DNA of 64,000 bases from Amaranthus tricolor (lineage: Eukaryota > Streptophyta > Magnoliopsida > Caryophyllales > Amaranthaceae), in the NCBI RefSeq assembly GCF_026212465.1, contig NC_080049.1:19824945-19888944 (forward strand). Direction: 5' to 3'. A program made the translations under genes and the position numbers. Shown here in pieces: positions 23,983-34,648 of this stretch. A model generated the notes under the pieces. That model made no database searches. It was given only the letters and a program-made list of their open reading frames with translations, and was not told the DNA's origin. Numbering within the stretch: position 1 is the first letter of the stretch; each line of letters opens with the position of its first letter.

Positions 23983-23998
23983 ATTCCCTTTGATAATT

Positions 23999-24283
23999 GG
24001 CTTTTACATTAGTTTTTTTTTTTTTTTGGTTTTTGGCTTTTGGCGTTTTACTTTTAGCTTGTTGGTTGGTCAAACAGCAAAAAAAGTGTTTGGCAAATGA
24101 CTTTTTAAGCCAGCTGAAAACCTAGCTTTTAAGCCAAAATTTAAAAAATTACTCCAGTTAGCTTTTTATATTGACTTTTGACTTGTAGATCCACTTTTTC
24201 TTTAATAAACAATCAACATCTAATGCAAAAAATTTACTAAACATCTCTATAAACAGTTGGCTTTTTCAACTAATGTAAAAGCC
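23999..24283. mobile_element. Possible small inverted-repeat element (MITE)
   Basis: GGCTTTTACATTAGTT at the left end is exactly inverted at 24268-24283. The interior has the GTGTTTGGCAAATGAC and AAGCCAGCT wording common in dicot MITEs. No target duplication could be read, so the borders are tentative. Confidence 0.4.
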
Positions 24284-24596
24284 AACAAAAACAGCTAGTA
24301 TTTTCATCTGATCAAACATGTCAACTAAAAAACCAACGGCTAATAACCAATTTTTCTTAATATCAATTCATTAATAACTATCATACAAAAACTGACAATC
24401 ATTGCCTGATTGGAAAATTTATAGGCTTTTAGAAATTTAAAGCAAAATCTTGAGAACAACGAAGAGCCTCAGCCCATTTCACCTTTTTAAAACTCATATC
24501 CAGTCGGATCCATTTTTATAAAAGTTCGATTCTCTTTATATTCGGTCTATTAAAATCTCTAGTTGCAAATAATTTGGAACGAAGTATAAGAGTCGC

Positions 24597-24763
24597 TATT
24601 AACTAACCAATTTGTCTTGTAAAAGACCGTCTCATCATAAAATAGACATACTTAGAATTATCCCATTACTCTAATTGATCACTTTGAAATTGAAATTATA
24701 CACCAAAACAATAGAAATAGTCTCACTATGAGATCGTCTCATTTAAAAATTTGTGTGTTAACT
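24597..24763. mobile_element. Possible degenerate MITE
   Basis: Weak inverted ends (TTAACTAACCAATTTGTCTT against AAATTTGTGTGTTAAC) enclosing GACCGTCTCAT and GATCGTCTCAT motifs. It has no coding capacity and no clean target duplication. Confidence 0.35.
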
Positions 24764-24809
24764 TAAATTTAACCGATTGTGCTTCAAGACCTAATTGACG
24801 CACAAATGT

Positions 24810-25283
24810 GAATTTTTGAAATTGTTGAGCGAAAAAATAAAAAAAATTAATCAAATAAGCGATTTTTTAAACTTTTCCCAAAAGTAAGCGTCCAAATCCC
24901 AAAGCTGTGCTTTGGAGCTGTTCGCAGTTAGTAACTGCGAACAGCTATAAAAGACAAACTAGCTGTTCGCAGTTGGTAACTGCGAACAGTTCAAAAAACA
25001 CAAAATAGTTGTTCGCAATTAGACTGCGAACAGCAAAAAGAAAAAATAGTTGTTCGCAGTTACTAACTGCGAACAGAAAAAAAAAAAAATTTTTTTTTTT
25101 TTCTGTTCGCAGTTAGTAACTGCGAACAGCTATTTTGTCTTTTTTGACCTGTTCGCAGTTACTTACTGCGAACAGCTCCAAAGCACAGCTTTGGGGTTTG
25201 GACGCTTACTTTTGGGAAAAGTTTAAAAAATCGCTTATTTGATTAATTTTTTTTATTTTTTCGCTCAACTTTTTCAAATTTTC
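24810..25283. mobile_element. Mutator-type foldback element with six palindromes
   Basis: A 474-bp element flanked by the perfect 9-bp duplication CACAAATGT (24801-24809 and 25284-25292), diagnostic of Mutator-type insertion. It begins with G and ends with C. The arms (about 24821-24925 and 25165-25273) are almost exactly inverted over ~100 bp, including AAACTTTTCCCAAAAGTAAG. Between them lie six copies of a palindrome of the form CTGTTCGCAGTTA-N-TAACTGCGAACAG (starts near 24916, 24961, 25008, 25048, 25103, 25149). They are grouped four and two around an A14T14-like centre. No gene is encoded. Confidence 0.93.
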
Positions 25284-25292
25284 CACAAATGT

Positions 25293-25372
25293 TGGGCCTG
25301 GATTAGCCCACAAATAGCTACACTCTTAGCTGTTAGGCCTTAAATACATCTAAGGTTCTTAAAAACCCTAAC
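25293..25372 (+). promoter_or_regulatory. Promoter-like stretch: site II and telo-box motifs
   Basis: TGGGCC (25293) followed by TTAGCCCAC and an AAACCCTA box (25363-25370). This pairing is typical of plant promoters for ribosomal-protein and other growth genes. Downstream is a C/T-rich leader-like sequence with a possible donor after CGCCATTAAAG (about 25440). A short frame from ATG 25577 (35 codons) is the only candidate coding start. I could not identify the gene. Confidence 0.35.
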
Positions 25373-27214
25373 AGAAAATTTATAAACTTGAAACAAGTCA
25401 TTTGACTACGTTGTTCTATCACCATCTTCATTCGCCATTAAAGGTACTCTAAACCGCAGAGTTCTTCTCTTCTAGAAATTATTTAGAAATATTTTCTTTG
25501 TTTATCTTTACTTTATTGTTTAGTACTTCTAATTTAATTCAATAAATTGCTGGAAAAGCGGCATCGTGATTTTTCATGGAAAAAATTGAATTGATGCTTC
25601 CTGAGACCAGCTATATCAACGCTCGATCATCTGACATGGTGGCTTGTATCTTTTTCAATCATTCCACCTTTGTCCCGATCTGATACATTTTACCTTAAAT
25701 TTTCCTTTTCTTAATTTTTAATTATTTATTTCTCCATTTGTTTTTTCAAACTAATCATATTTGAATTTCGAAAAGAATTGGATCCAGACTTAGTCAGGTG
25801 TCAGAGTTTGATTTAATCAAGTAGCTGATGCAGTTACGAGTCTGGTAAATTGAATCAGGGCCTATCGTTACAGATGTTTATTTTACGATGTTTACATCTG
25901 CTCCATTTAGGTTCTACATTTCAAATCGATAATTATCTCTATACTTATCAGAATTAGTTTTGAATTGGCTGCAAATGATAACCTTATAATTTATTAGTAA
26001 CATTTGTTTTTTAATTGGAATTATCGACATTATTAGTAATACTCTTATCAGTTTCTATTCTATCAATCCCATTGCAAATCATGAATCCTTGAGTTATATA
26101 CTAGCACCATTCTTCTGGTGAAGAAGTTGATGAAACTAATGGTTTGATAATAGGCACAACATCTTAAATCATCGATCTATTACCGTTTATTCGTTTGAAC
26201 ATTCAAAAACAGTATTTTCTTTCCTATTCTTATACTTCTAGTATTTACTTTTTGGTACTGTTTACAATTAACTTTTAATTTCTATTTAATTGATAGTTTA
26301 TAATTTAAAATATAATTGAATTGAATGTGATTGATTGGTTTATCTGAATATAATTTTTATTGTTATTAATTTTTAAAATTTTTTATTCACAAATAACTAT
26401 AAATATTCATTGTTAAAATTGTTTATTTAATCAATACGTATAAATCAAATGTAACATCTGAATAAAATAGAATAAAAGTATATTTCATTTTTCTTTTTTT
26501 CTACTAGTTGGCATGTAGTTTGAAAGAAAGATAGTGATAATGAGACTTGAACTTTAGATTTTTAATTTATTATGGCCTTGGCAAAGAATAAAAAAATTTG
26601 AACAAACTAAGAAAAATACATAAAAAAATTCCCAAAATGGTTATCGGAAAAACTTAATTCCCAATATAAGCACGTAAATCTCTAAATCTAAGTTAGGAGG
26701 CTGCCTTCTGACACTTACAGCGGGTCATATGCGAACAAAACAAAAAATTTGATTAAGGTGTATGGAAAAATAATCGTTCGCTCTTAATAAGAGCGGACCA
26801 TTACACATCTAAAAGTTAACAACAGTCAAAAAAGTCAATCCAATTGCCCCCTATTAGTATAAGCAGGCGATTGCTTGGCAGAATTTTTTTACTCAATTTT
26901 AGTAATTACTAATAACGAACAAGTTCATACCTTAGAAATGGGCTGGAGGTAATTATTTTAGAAAATATATCTTTTTCATGCTTATTTTGAGAACATTTTT
27001 AGTACAAATGCTTATTTTGTTCAAATTTTCAAAGAATAAAGGGCACTTTACTTTTTGGAAATGGCTTCTTCATTAGCTTAATAGAAATCATTTCTTGAAC
27101 GTAAGAGAATACTTAACATACTAACTAGAGTTAAATTATATTTGATATTAACCAAAACATTTTTAAAAAAACTTAAATAAATCATTTTAAAAATGTTGCT
27201 TTCTTCAAAATGTC
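25373..27214. other. Unassigned AT-rich DNA
   Basis: About 1.8 kb with no supported gene. The first ~250 bp may be leader and first intron of a gene driven by the motifs at 25293-25372. The remainder shows nothing I recognise. Confidence 0.45.
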
Positions 27215-27930
27215 TTGGAACAAATTAATCTATAACATTTTCAATTCAACATCCTCCAAATCACTTTCAATTGCCATTAGTACACGCCCGTTTAGCCTTT
27301 CTTGTGAAATAGAGGATCGCAAATATGATTTCAAAAATTTCCGCTTGAAAAAGCTTCAATCTGGTAGATGCAATAAGGATATGAATAGTCAATCAAATTC
27401 TATAAGCAATTGTTGCATTTGGGAAGCAAGTAAAAGATTTTTTAAATTATAATATATATAATATGTCAATTGCTCTAATTTCCTTAGTTACAAGTTCTCT
27501 AAGCAATATCAATTCTATAAATAGATCATTCCTATCAATATCGGAAATTTCACCTTTTTTAGGAGAATTTTCTAAGTCAGTACAACAAGATTCAAGATCA
27601 CCAACATCTAATCCATTTAACTTCAAAGAATTGAATAATTATCAAAATTATTCTCATAAAATTGATATTGTTTAAATCTTTTCTCTAAAGAATCAATAGT
27701 TTGATCAATGATGTATAAAAAGTATTATATTCTTAATGATTTCTCTTGTGAAATAGAAGTTTCTTCAACATTTGTCTCATCAAAATGCTTTTTCCTATGC
27801 ACTTGATGTTTTTTAGGAATCACATTTTATATCAATTTCATTTGTTAATTCCTTCGTTGTGTTCAATGCATTTGAAAACCATTTTCTCTAGGTTTTAAAA
27901 ATGTTATCAAAACTTTAAGTACAATCTATC
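27215..27930 (-). pseudogene. hAT transposase relic (C-terminal half)
   Basis: The minus-strand translation, broken by stops and frameshifts, keeps the order of a hAT transposase of the DUF4371/zinc-finger-MYM-like type: HFDETNVEETSISQEKSLR and YFLYIIDQTIDSLEKRFKQY (near 27700), then FYENNF and SDIDRNDLFIELILLRELV (near 27560). The dimerisation region follows as FFKRKFLKSYLRSSISQERLNG near 27300 (shown here only as key words: KSYLRSS, SQERLNG). The N-terminal and catalytic parts are missing. No terminal repeats were found. It abuts the truncated family-A element at about 28005. Confidence 0.7.
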
Positions 27931-28009
27931 ATCATTTTTTATTGTAGTTATTTGCAAACCAAATCAACTTCACTTAGAATTTAACACCAAATAACAGTCG
28001 TAAGCAAAA

Positions 28010-28742
28010 AATCAAAACAATCGATTATGCTTCCCTCATTGTATCCAGCATGCGTTTTTGAAGTTCTCCTTTCCACAATATTGCTCTTCCTTATTTTAAT
28101 TTGTTAACATTGGTCTTTGACCATTTTAATCTACTCTCTGATTTAGAGGAAGTGGATTATTTTGGTCCTCGGTCCCTTTCATAAAATGTCCTCCCTCCTA
28201 TTGGTATTTTCAAAGTTCATGGTAAGTATGATTTGTACTCAAACTTATCAGTTTCTGAAAAGGAGGATCTTCAAAAGATCCATGGGAAGAAAATCAACCG
28301 CCTTAAACCACACATCAAAGACCACACTACCCATTCTCGCCTTGAGTCCCTTGACTCGGAGGTTAGTGAAATAAAGCAGTACCTCCTTGAACTTCAAGAC
28401 AAAGTATCCACTCTTACTTTTATGTTAGATACTTTCATGAAAGAGATAAAGGGTATGGTTGTTGAGGAAATGGTTGAAGAAGAAGACGTGAAGAAAGAAA
28501 AGGTTGTTGAAAGAAATGAGGAAGTGACCAATTAGAAGGCTGAGCATGTTGAGAAAGAGGTAGAAGAAGAAGAAGAAGAAGAAGAAGAGGAGGAGGAGGA
28601 GGAGGAGGAGGAGGAAAAGAAAAAGGAAGAGAAGGTTGCTGCTCCAACTACTCAAGCACCACCACCACCACCGGTGGAGACTGCACCTTACCCTAGTAAA
28701 CCTAAAGCTACCAAGAAAATGAAGAATAGGTCTAGGAAGTAA
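28010..28742 (+). pseudogene. Family-A extra gene, C-terminal part
   Basis: Homologous to the minus-strand gene at 34649-35470: IDYASLI, then FKVHGKYDLYSNLSVSEKED (near 28215), HTTHSRLESLDSEVSEIK and DKVSTLTFMLDTFMK. The C-terminus is a long Glu/Lys run (28557-28630), a proline stretch and a basic end (NRSRK). Stops occur near 28060 and at 28533. Heptad-like Leu spacing around DSEVSEIKQYLLELQDKV suggests a coiled coil. Function is unknown. Confidence 0.65.
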
Positions 28743-29400
28743 TTTTATTTTAAGATGTTAGTTTGATGAACAATAATATTTTTATTTTCGGCAAACAATT
28801 TAGTTTTTGCAAAAATAAATCACAATATTGTTAATCCCTGTTTCTTTTTGATGAAAGTAAAAAAGGGGGAGAATATTTTGGTTTGTAATAGCTTAAATTA
28901 GTAGATTAGTCGTAGTTTATTTTGCATGCTCCTTGATGATTGTTTTGCTTATACTTGATTATTTGCTTGATTTTGCTCCTGTTCATGTTGTCCATAATCA
29001 TGCTATCATGTTCATGCTTGATTATCGTTCACATACTAATGCTGATTATCGATGATCATGATACATTATTGATGATATGGTCTTAAAATGGTGATGATTG
29101 TTTCTTTGCATGAGTTATGATTGGTAGTTTAGTTGCTTATTGTTTTGGTAAACTTTAATTGAAATTAGAAACGTTGCATGTTTTGTTATTGGTAGATAAA
29201 TATTAAATGTTATGGTAATATTATGATTATTGTTCTATTTTGAGATATATTTCAAAGTCTTGAATAATTCCTGTTTAATAATAACATTACATGGTTTACA
29301 AACTTGTTTAAGTGTTTGTTCTTGTCATGTATTAAAATCATTTTAACATAGTAATATGATTCAGGAAAAATATGGTTTTGACTTTCATCAAGCGGGAGCT
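28743..29400 (+). other. Family-A 3' untranslated region with two polypurine tracts
   Basis: AT-rich non-coding sequence. The tract AAAAAAGGGGGAGAAT lies near 28860, soon after the extra gene. The tract next to the LTR is AAGCGGGAGCT (29390-29400). Confidence 0.6.
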
Positions 29401-30688
29401 TGAAGACTCAACTCCTTTAAGCGATAATATACAAAACGCATATTAAATTAAACAAATAAATTAAGTAATTATATTTAGATGTTTAATGGGTCCAAGATCA
29501 TATTAGATATTAAGTGTTTAATTGATAAATAATTTAAGTCTGAATCTTTGTTGAAATAAGTTTGAAATATGTTGACTTAAGTTTAACTTTTTTATAAGAT
29601 AAGTATTTTAGACTATGTAAACTTATGGCTTAATTATACGTTTTGTCTTATAGCTAAATAACACGGCAAATAAATTGATAAATCAAATAAATAATTTACT
29701 TGGTAAACAACATTATACCAATTGTAGATTTTCCTATAAATAAGGAATTGTGTTTAGCTCACCTAAAATATAGAGAAGAATAATTCAAATGAATCTAAAA
29801 TCAAAGAATAATATATGGCTTATATAATTCAGTTGTTTTGTTTGAATAAATCAATATTCACTGCTTGGCATGAGTACTAACTTGGCAGGATCACAAAGAT
29901 TTGGAAAAGCTAAAAATATTAACAAAAATGTTTGTGTTGAACAAGTCAAAGTGGAGCGTCGGTTTTGCTTGATGTCCAGGACTTTGAAGATTGGTTCTAC
30001 ATAACCAGTTGGAGCAAATTAATGAATGAAGTTTCAATTGTTTTAACGGCTACGTTGGAGGCGTAACATATATATATAAGAGGCTTCATTCAAGAATTAA
30101 GAGAATTACAACACAACTTACAATTTAGCTTTCTACTTACTTTGAGTCTTAAGATCAAAAAGTCTTGTAAACTTAATTCATTTAACTCTCTCATTTCTTA
30201 ATAGGTCTTAGTTGATTTCATCTACGCCTTAAAGTTTGGAATACTTTAAAATGTATTCATTTGATTTTTCTTTTGTGAGATTGGGATTAGAACTTTTATT
30301 TAGAGAACTTGTAAAACGTTGTTCAATGGAAAGAACATGGTGAGAGAAGATAGAGAAATCTTCTTAGTCATCAAGGGTTCATTAATAAAAGAAGTTGAAT
30401 CCTAAGGGTTGGAGGAGAACCCATACGCGGGGAGTAGGCTATTTATAAATGAACTTCGTGAACAAATACCTTGTTCTTGTTTCAGTTCATTTTCGCATTT
30501 AATTCTTAGATTTATTATTTGACCTAAAACAGTTCTAGAAAACTATTTTAAAAGGTCTCCGAAGTTCTTGAGGTTACCTTCCAGAGAAAATTTTAAACGG
30601 GCATACTCTCTATTTACGAATAATTTTAAACGGGTATAGTCTCTATTTACCCCCCTCTAGAGAGTATTCTACCTCCTATCAACCTTCA
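29401..30688 (+). repeat. Family-A 3' LTR (L2)
   Basis: A 1288-bp LTR that starts TGAAGACTCAACTCC and ends AACCTTCA. It is closely similar to L1 (260-1198 plus 12551-12877). TATA-like ATATATATAAG near 30070. Confidence 0.88.
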
Positions 30689-30693
30689 ACTCA

Positions 30694-32429
30694 TGATATT
30701 GGTGCTTTCCTTGATGATCCATGAAGATATTGTCAGTTAGTTAGTAGACTCATTTGTATCGTTCGCTCCACCTGATTCGCTCCACCTGATCTTGCTTATG
30801 TGGTTCCTATTTTGTCATAAATCTTGCATCAGCCATGCTTGATTCATTAGGAAGCTGCTCTTAGAGTGGTTTGATATCTTAAAGGTGCATTTGGATTGGG
30901 TTTTCATCTTTTTCTACATGGCACTAACTAATTTTTATGGTGTGATTCTGTCTAAGACAATTGTCCTCTTATAAGGCGGTCAATTAATCATTTGATAGCT
31001 TTTATTTTTGTAATGAAAAAAGACAATACTAATGCAACTTTTTTATATTGACTTAAAATTCGACCGAAAAGATATTAAAAAGCCATTTACCAAACTTCTT
31101 TTAGCTTTTCGATTAGTCAATAAACCAAGTGTCAAAATTCAGCTAAAAAATCAATTGGAAAACAGAATTATCAAACACATGAACTAAATTGGACTATATA
31201 ATAAAATAATTATTTTACGAAGTTAATCGAAATGAGATAAAAATTAAAATTAATTGAAGTTCTTATATTACATTTGTGTTATTACGACGTCATGGTTGTA
31301 GCAAACTAAACATGGTAATTAGGGCTGAACTATTTTAGAAGGAAACGAAATGAAGAGAGATTATATGTGGCACTAGTAATGTCTAGACTATATGCTAATG
31401 GGTTAGTAAAATGTAATATTTATATCCAAAACTCATGTATGTATGAATAACTTTATAGTGAACGGGTTATAAAGTCGACCATTATAATAAATTTTAACAA
31501 ATTAAGAAAAATTTATGAAATTCCAATATCAACTTGAAGATTATTGGCAATTAATAAAAAAAATACTGAAATTTGTGTTAAAAATATAATTTTTCAAAAA
31601 TATTTTTGTTATATTAATGACTCATATTATATAATATATCAACCAACATTTGAGATTATATTATAATAAAGTATAGAATGGACTTGAAGTAAAATTATAC
31701 TTCTAGCTACCAATTTATAAGTTGATAAGTTATTTTAAAATTATATCTCTTTAAACAACAAAAATAAAATCAGAGTCTTAATCCAAAAAGTTGTGGTCGA
31801 ATATATGAACAAATATATAATTTTTAATTTTCGTTCACATGGATTCTTTTATTCCAAACATACTGATTTTCTACAACATTTTAACTCGTAAGTCTAGCTG
31901 GCTCATTTATTTCTTTTTCCACTCATGTCCTCCAAGTCATCTTCAGTGTTCATCACCCTTTTTTAAGTTACTCGATTTTTAGCTTCTTATCATCCTGACC
32001 GATTCGCTGATATAATATCTCATTTTTTTACATACCCAATTTTAAATGATTCTCTTTCATCTTTTACTTAATATTTACATCTTCCTAACACCTTCATATA
32101 TCTTCGTTTTGAATTTTATCACTTAAAATATGTTCACTCATGTATCAAAGAATTTAGATACACATATATTCTAAATAAAATAACACTATAATAACACTTG
32201 TAGCACATAAGTTAGGCCATTACCCTTAAGACACATATACTTTAGTGACACTATTTTTGGCTTATTCAACTTACTAAATAATGAGGCCTCATTATCGAAA
32301 TCTCAAGCTCAACGCCCTGTGCAGGTGCACAAGTTGCATAGTGGATTAGCTAGCCTTGATTATCAAAGTAGGCATTATAAATAGTTATAGTATGCATGTA
32401 AATTAGTTTCAGTAAGCAATTTTTAATTG
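30694..32429 (+). repeat. Repeat block R, copy 2
   Basis: Second copy of R (copy 1 at 12883-15840), without the (AT)n tract and without the hAT element. The first ~270 bp hold the same decayed copia RT fragment (30694-30965), with a short duplication GATTCGCTCCACCT. It is cut at 32430 by the insertion of element B. Confidence 0.75.
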
Positions 32430-33893
32430 TGAATGTTGATAGGAGGTCGAGTACTCTCTAGAAGGGGGTGAATAAAGAGTATAGGCGTTTAAAATTTTTG
32501 TCTGGAAGTTTATCTCAAGAGATTGAGTGACCTTTCAAAACTGTAATCTGGGACAGTTTTAAGTAAATTTGTAAAACTATAACATATGTGCGGAAAATAA
32601 ACTTAAACAATAACACACAATATGTTAACGAGGTTTGGTTCTAAACAATCTACTCCCCGCCTATGGGTTCTCTTCCAACCTGTAGGATTTAACGCCTTTT
32701 ATTAATCGACTTTTAAGACAAACTAGAAGATCTCTCTATCTTCTCTCACCACGTTCTTCCCCTTGAAGAACGTCTTACAAGTCCCTTAGTAAAAACAAAT
32801 CCCAATCTCACAATAGAGATTACAAAGTTTAACACTTAAACCTATTACAAATTGTTAGAGCAAGATGAACTAAGATTTACAACTCTTTTGAATACTTAGA
32901 CAAAACTAGATCTTATTTCAACAACAGAGAAAATTGTAAGAAGAGGTGCAATCTTAATTCTTGAACGAAGCCTTGTATTTATATATGTCACGCCTCAACA
33001 TATCCTTGAAGAGCAAGAAAGTTTCATCCGTCAATTTCATTGATCTGGATAATCTGTGTCGGTCTTCAAGATCTTGAGCTTTAACTCAAACTGACGTTGC
33101 ACTGACAGTACAACTCATATAATTTCATCATTGTGTGTTGTAAGTTCTTATTATCAACCAATGTTGTGCTGCCATGTTAGAACTCATACAAGATATTGAA
33201 ATCTCAGCATAAACAGATAATTCAACGTGTAAATAATTATTCTTAATTAATTCTTATTTTTAGCATTAATTTAAATTGTCATTTCCTATTTTTAGCATCA
33301 ATTTAAATTATCATCTTATTTATAGGAGACTCTTTAATTAACATATCTTAACAACTTATTAAATTCAAATATAAACCGTGTACTATTAAAATGTGTGAAA
33401 CTCATACTCTAACTTTTAATCATCTAAATATCTTAAACACCCATTTTAAATTCAAATTCAAATTTAATTACATAATATATCTAAACATATAAAATAAAAC
33501 GTATAATAATATATTCAAATGTTCTAACATACTTTATTTTTAATTCAAACATATTTCAATATATTTTGACCTATTAAAATATTTCAAAGTTAATTTTAAT
33601 AAACCTTGACCTATTAAAATATTTCAAATGATAATCACAAAAATAACCTTATCTTAAACATAATTATCTTAAAAGCATTTCAACTTATTTCAAAACTTAT
33701 AAATTGAACCTTAAGATAAACTTAAGTCATTTAAACGTATTTCAATATCTCAGATTTAAAATATATATTAGTTATTCACTTTATATTTAATATGATTTTG
33801 GACTGTCTTAAACAACTAAATATAATTACTTAATTTATTTATTTAATTAATATGTATTTTAAATTATCATCATTTTAGACAGTTGAGTCTTCA
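32430..33893 (-). repeat. Element B 3' LTR
   Basis: On the plus strand it runs from TGAATGTTGATAGG to GAGTCTTCA (1464 bp). On the minus strand it starts TGAAGACTCAACTG, directly after the polypurine tract ATCAAGGGGAAGAT. Left target sequence AATTG. It matches the partial 5' LTR at 56522. Confidence 0.88.
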
Positions 33894-34648
33894 ATCTTCC
33901 CCTTGATGAAAATCAAAATCATATTTTCCTAAATCATATTTCTATATTAACATGAATTGAAAAACATGATAAGAATAATAAGATATCATTAAACAGAATG
34001 TTTTCAAGACTGTGAAAACAGTTTCAAATCAGAATAGTTTAAACCAATAAATTTTCATGCATGGATATTGAAATCATTGATAAGATAAACTATTATCACA
34101 AGTAAACAAATAACTAATCATTATACATGCAAAAGTATAATAATCAATATTAAATTGTAGCAACATATCATCATATCAAAGTTTTAACATTAAAATCATG
34201 ATTATCAAACGTCATGAACAAGAACATGAACAAGAACAATAATCAGTAACTATGAACATATCATCAAACATTAACCAAGTAACTATGATGCACTTTGTTT
34301 TTCAAAACAAATAATCAACAGTAATAATTTAAATAATGAATAACAAAGCAACCGAGCAGATAATTAAGATGAACAACTAAGCAAATCAAATTTCTCAAAT
34401 TTCTCCCCCTTTAAAATTTCTCCCTCTTTTTAATAAAGCAAAATAGAAACATATAATATGAAACAAGAATTAACAATATGCAAAGCAAGAAAACAAAACA
34501 AAACATAATTTACATAATAATTTCTCCCCCTTTTTGACTTTCATCAAAAAGAAACAGGTATTAAAATGTTGGGATTGTTTAACCAAAAAAAAAAAAAAAA
34601 TATTGTTTGCCGTCAGATAAAATTATTTATCAACCAACAGAAATAAAA
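33894..34648 (-). other. Element B 3' untranslated region
   Basis: Non-coding. On the minus strand it holds polypurine tracts GTCAAAAAGGGGGAGAAAT (near 34520), a related pair near 34410, and the LTR-proximal tract at 33894-33910. Confidence 0.6.

Larger units (their letters stand above)
17414..23987. mobile_element. Mutator-like element with mobile-domain and transposase-OTU genes
   Basis: A ~6.6-kb unit bounded by inverted repeats of about 110 bp that share TTTGTCGCCACC, TTTCATTTTATCGCCACCCC and AAAATGCCACTTA-like blocks. Inside are two convergent genes: a plant-mobile-domain gene (18187-20299, plus) and a MuDR-type transposase joined to an OTU domain (20398-23680, minus), with 98 bp between them. 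GTCGCAC palindromes lie near each end. The outermost bases are uncertain by a few nucleotides and I could not read a clean 9-bp target duplication. Coding parts are richer in G+C than the flanks. Plant mobile domains are known from Mutator-type elements, which supports reading this as one transposon. Confidence 0.88.
28005..30688 (+). mobile_element. Family-A copia element, 5'-truncated (L2)
   Basis: Contains the tail of the family-A extra gene, its 3' non-coding region and a 3' LTR, but no gag or pol. The left edge is an abrupt junction with the hAT relic. The right edge ends AACCTTCA and is followed by ACTCATGATATTG, the same target position as solo LTR L1 (GCTCGTGATATTG at 12878). Confidence 0.8.

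Noticed and set aside
17414..23987. A 9-bp target duplication for the large MULE
   Set aside because: Sequences beside the terminal repeats (…GGTTTAAACCATTTC and AATTCCCTTTGATAAT…) do not give a convincing match; the outer bases may have mutated.
24916..25177. Regularly spaced repeats that might suggest a CRISPR-like array
   Set aside because: The units are palindromes in A/T-rich filler, not direct repeats with unique spacers. The block has Mutator-type ends and a 9-bp duplication, and the DNA is plant.
25577..25684. 35-codon frame from ATG 25577, or a box C/D snoRNA over the same bases
   Set aside because: Too short for a gene call. No canonical pair of C (RTGATGA) and D (CTGA) boxes with a terminal stem could be placed.
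28425..28655. Minus-strand frames of poly-Phe/Leu or poly-Pro/Leu, looking like membrane proteins
   Set aside because: They are antisense to the Glu/Lys repeat of the copia extra gene.
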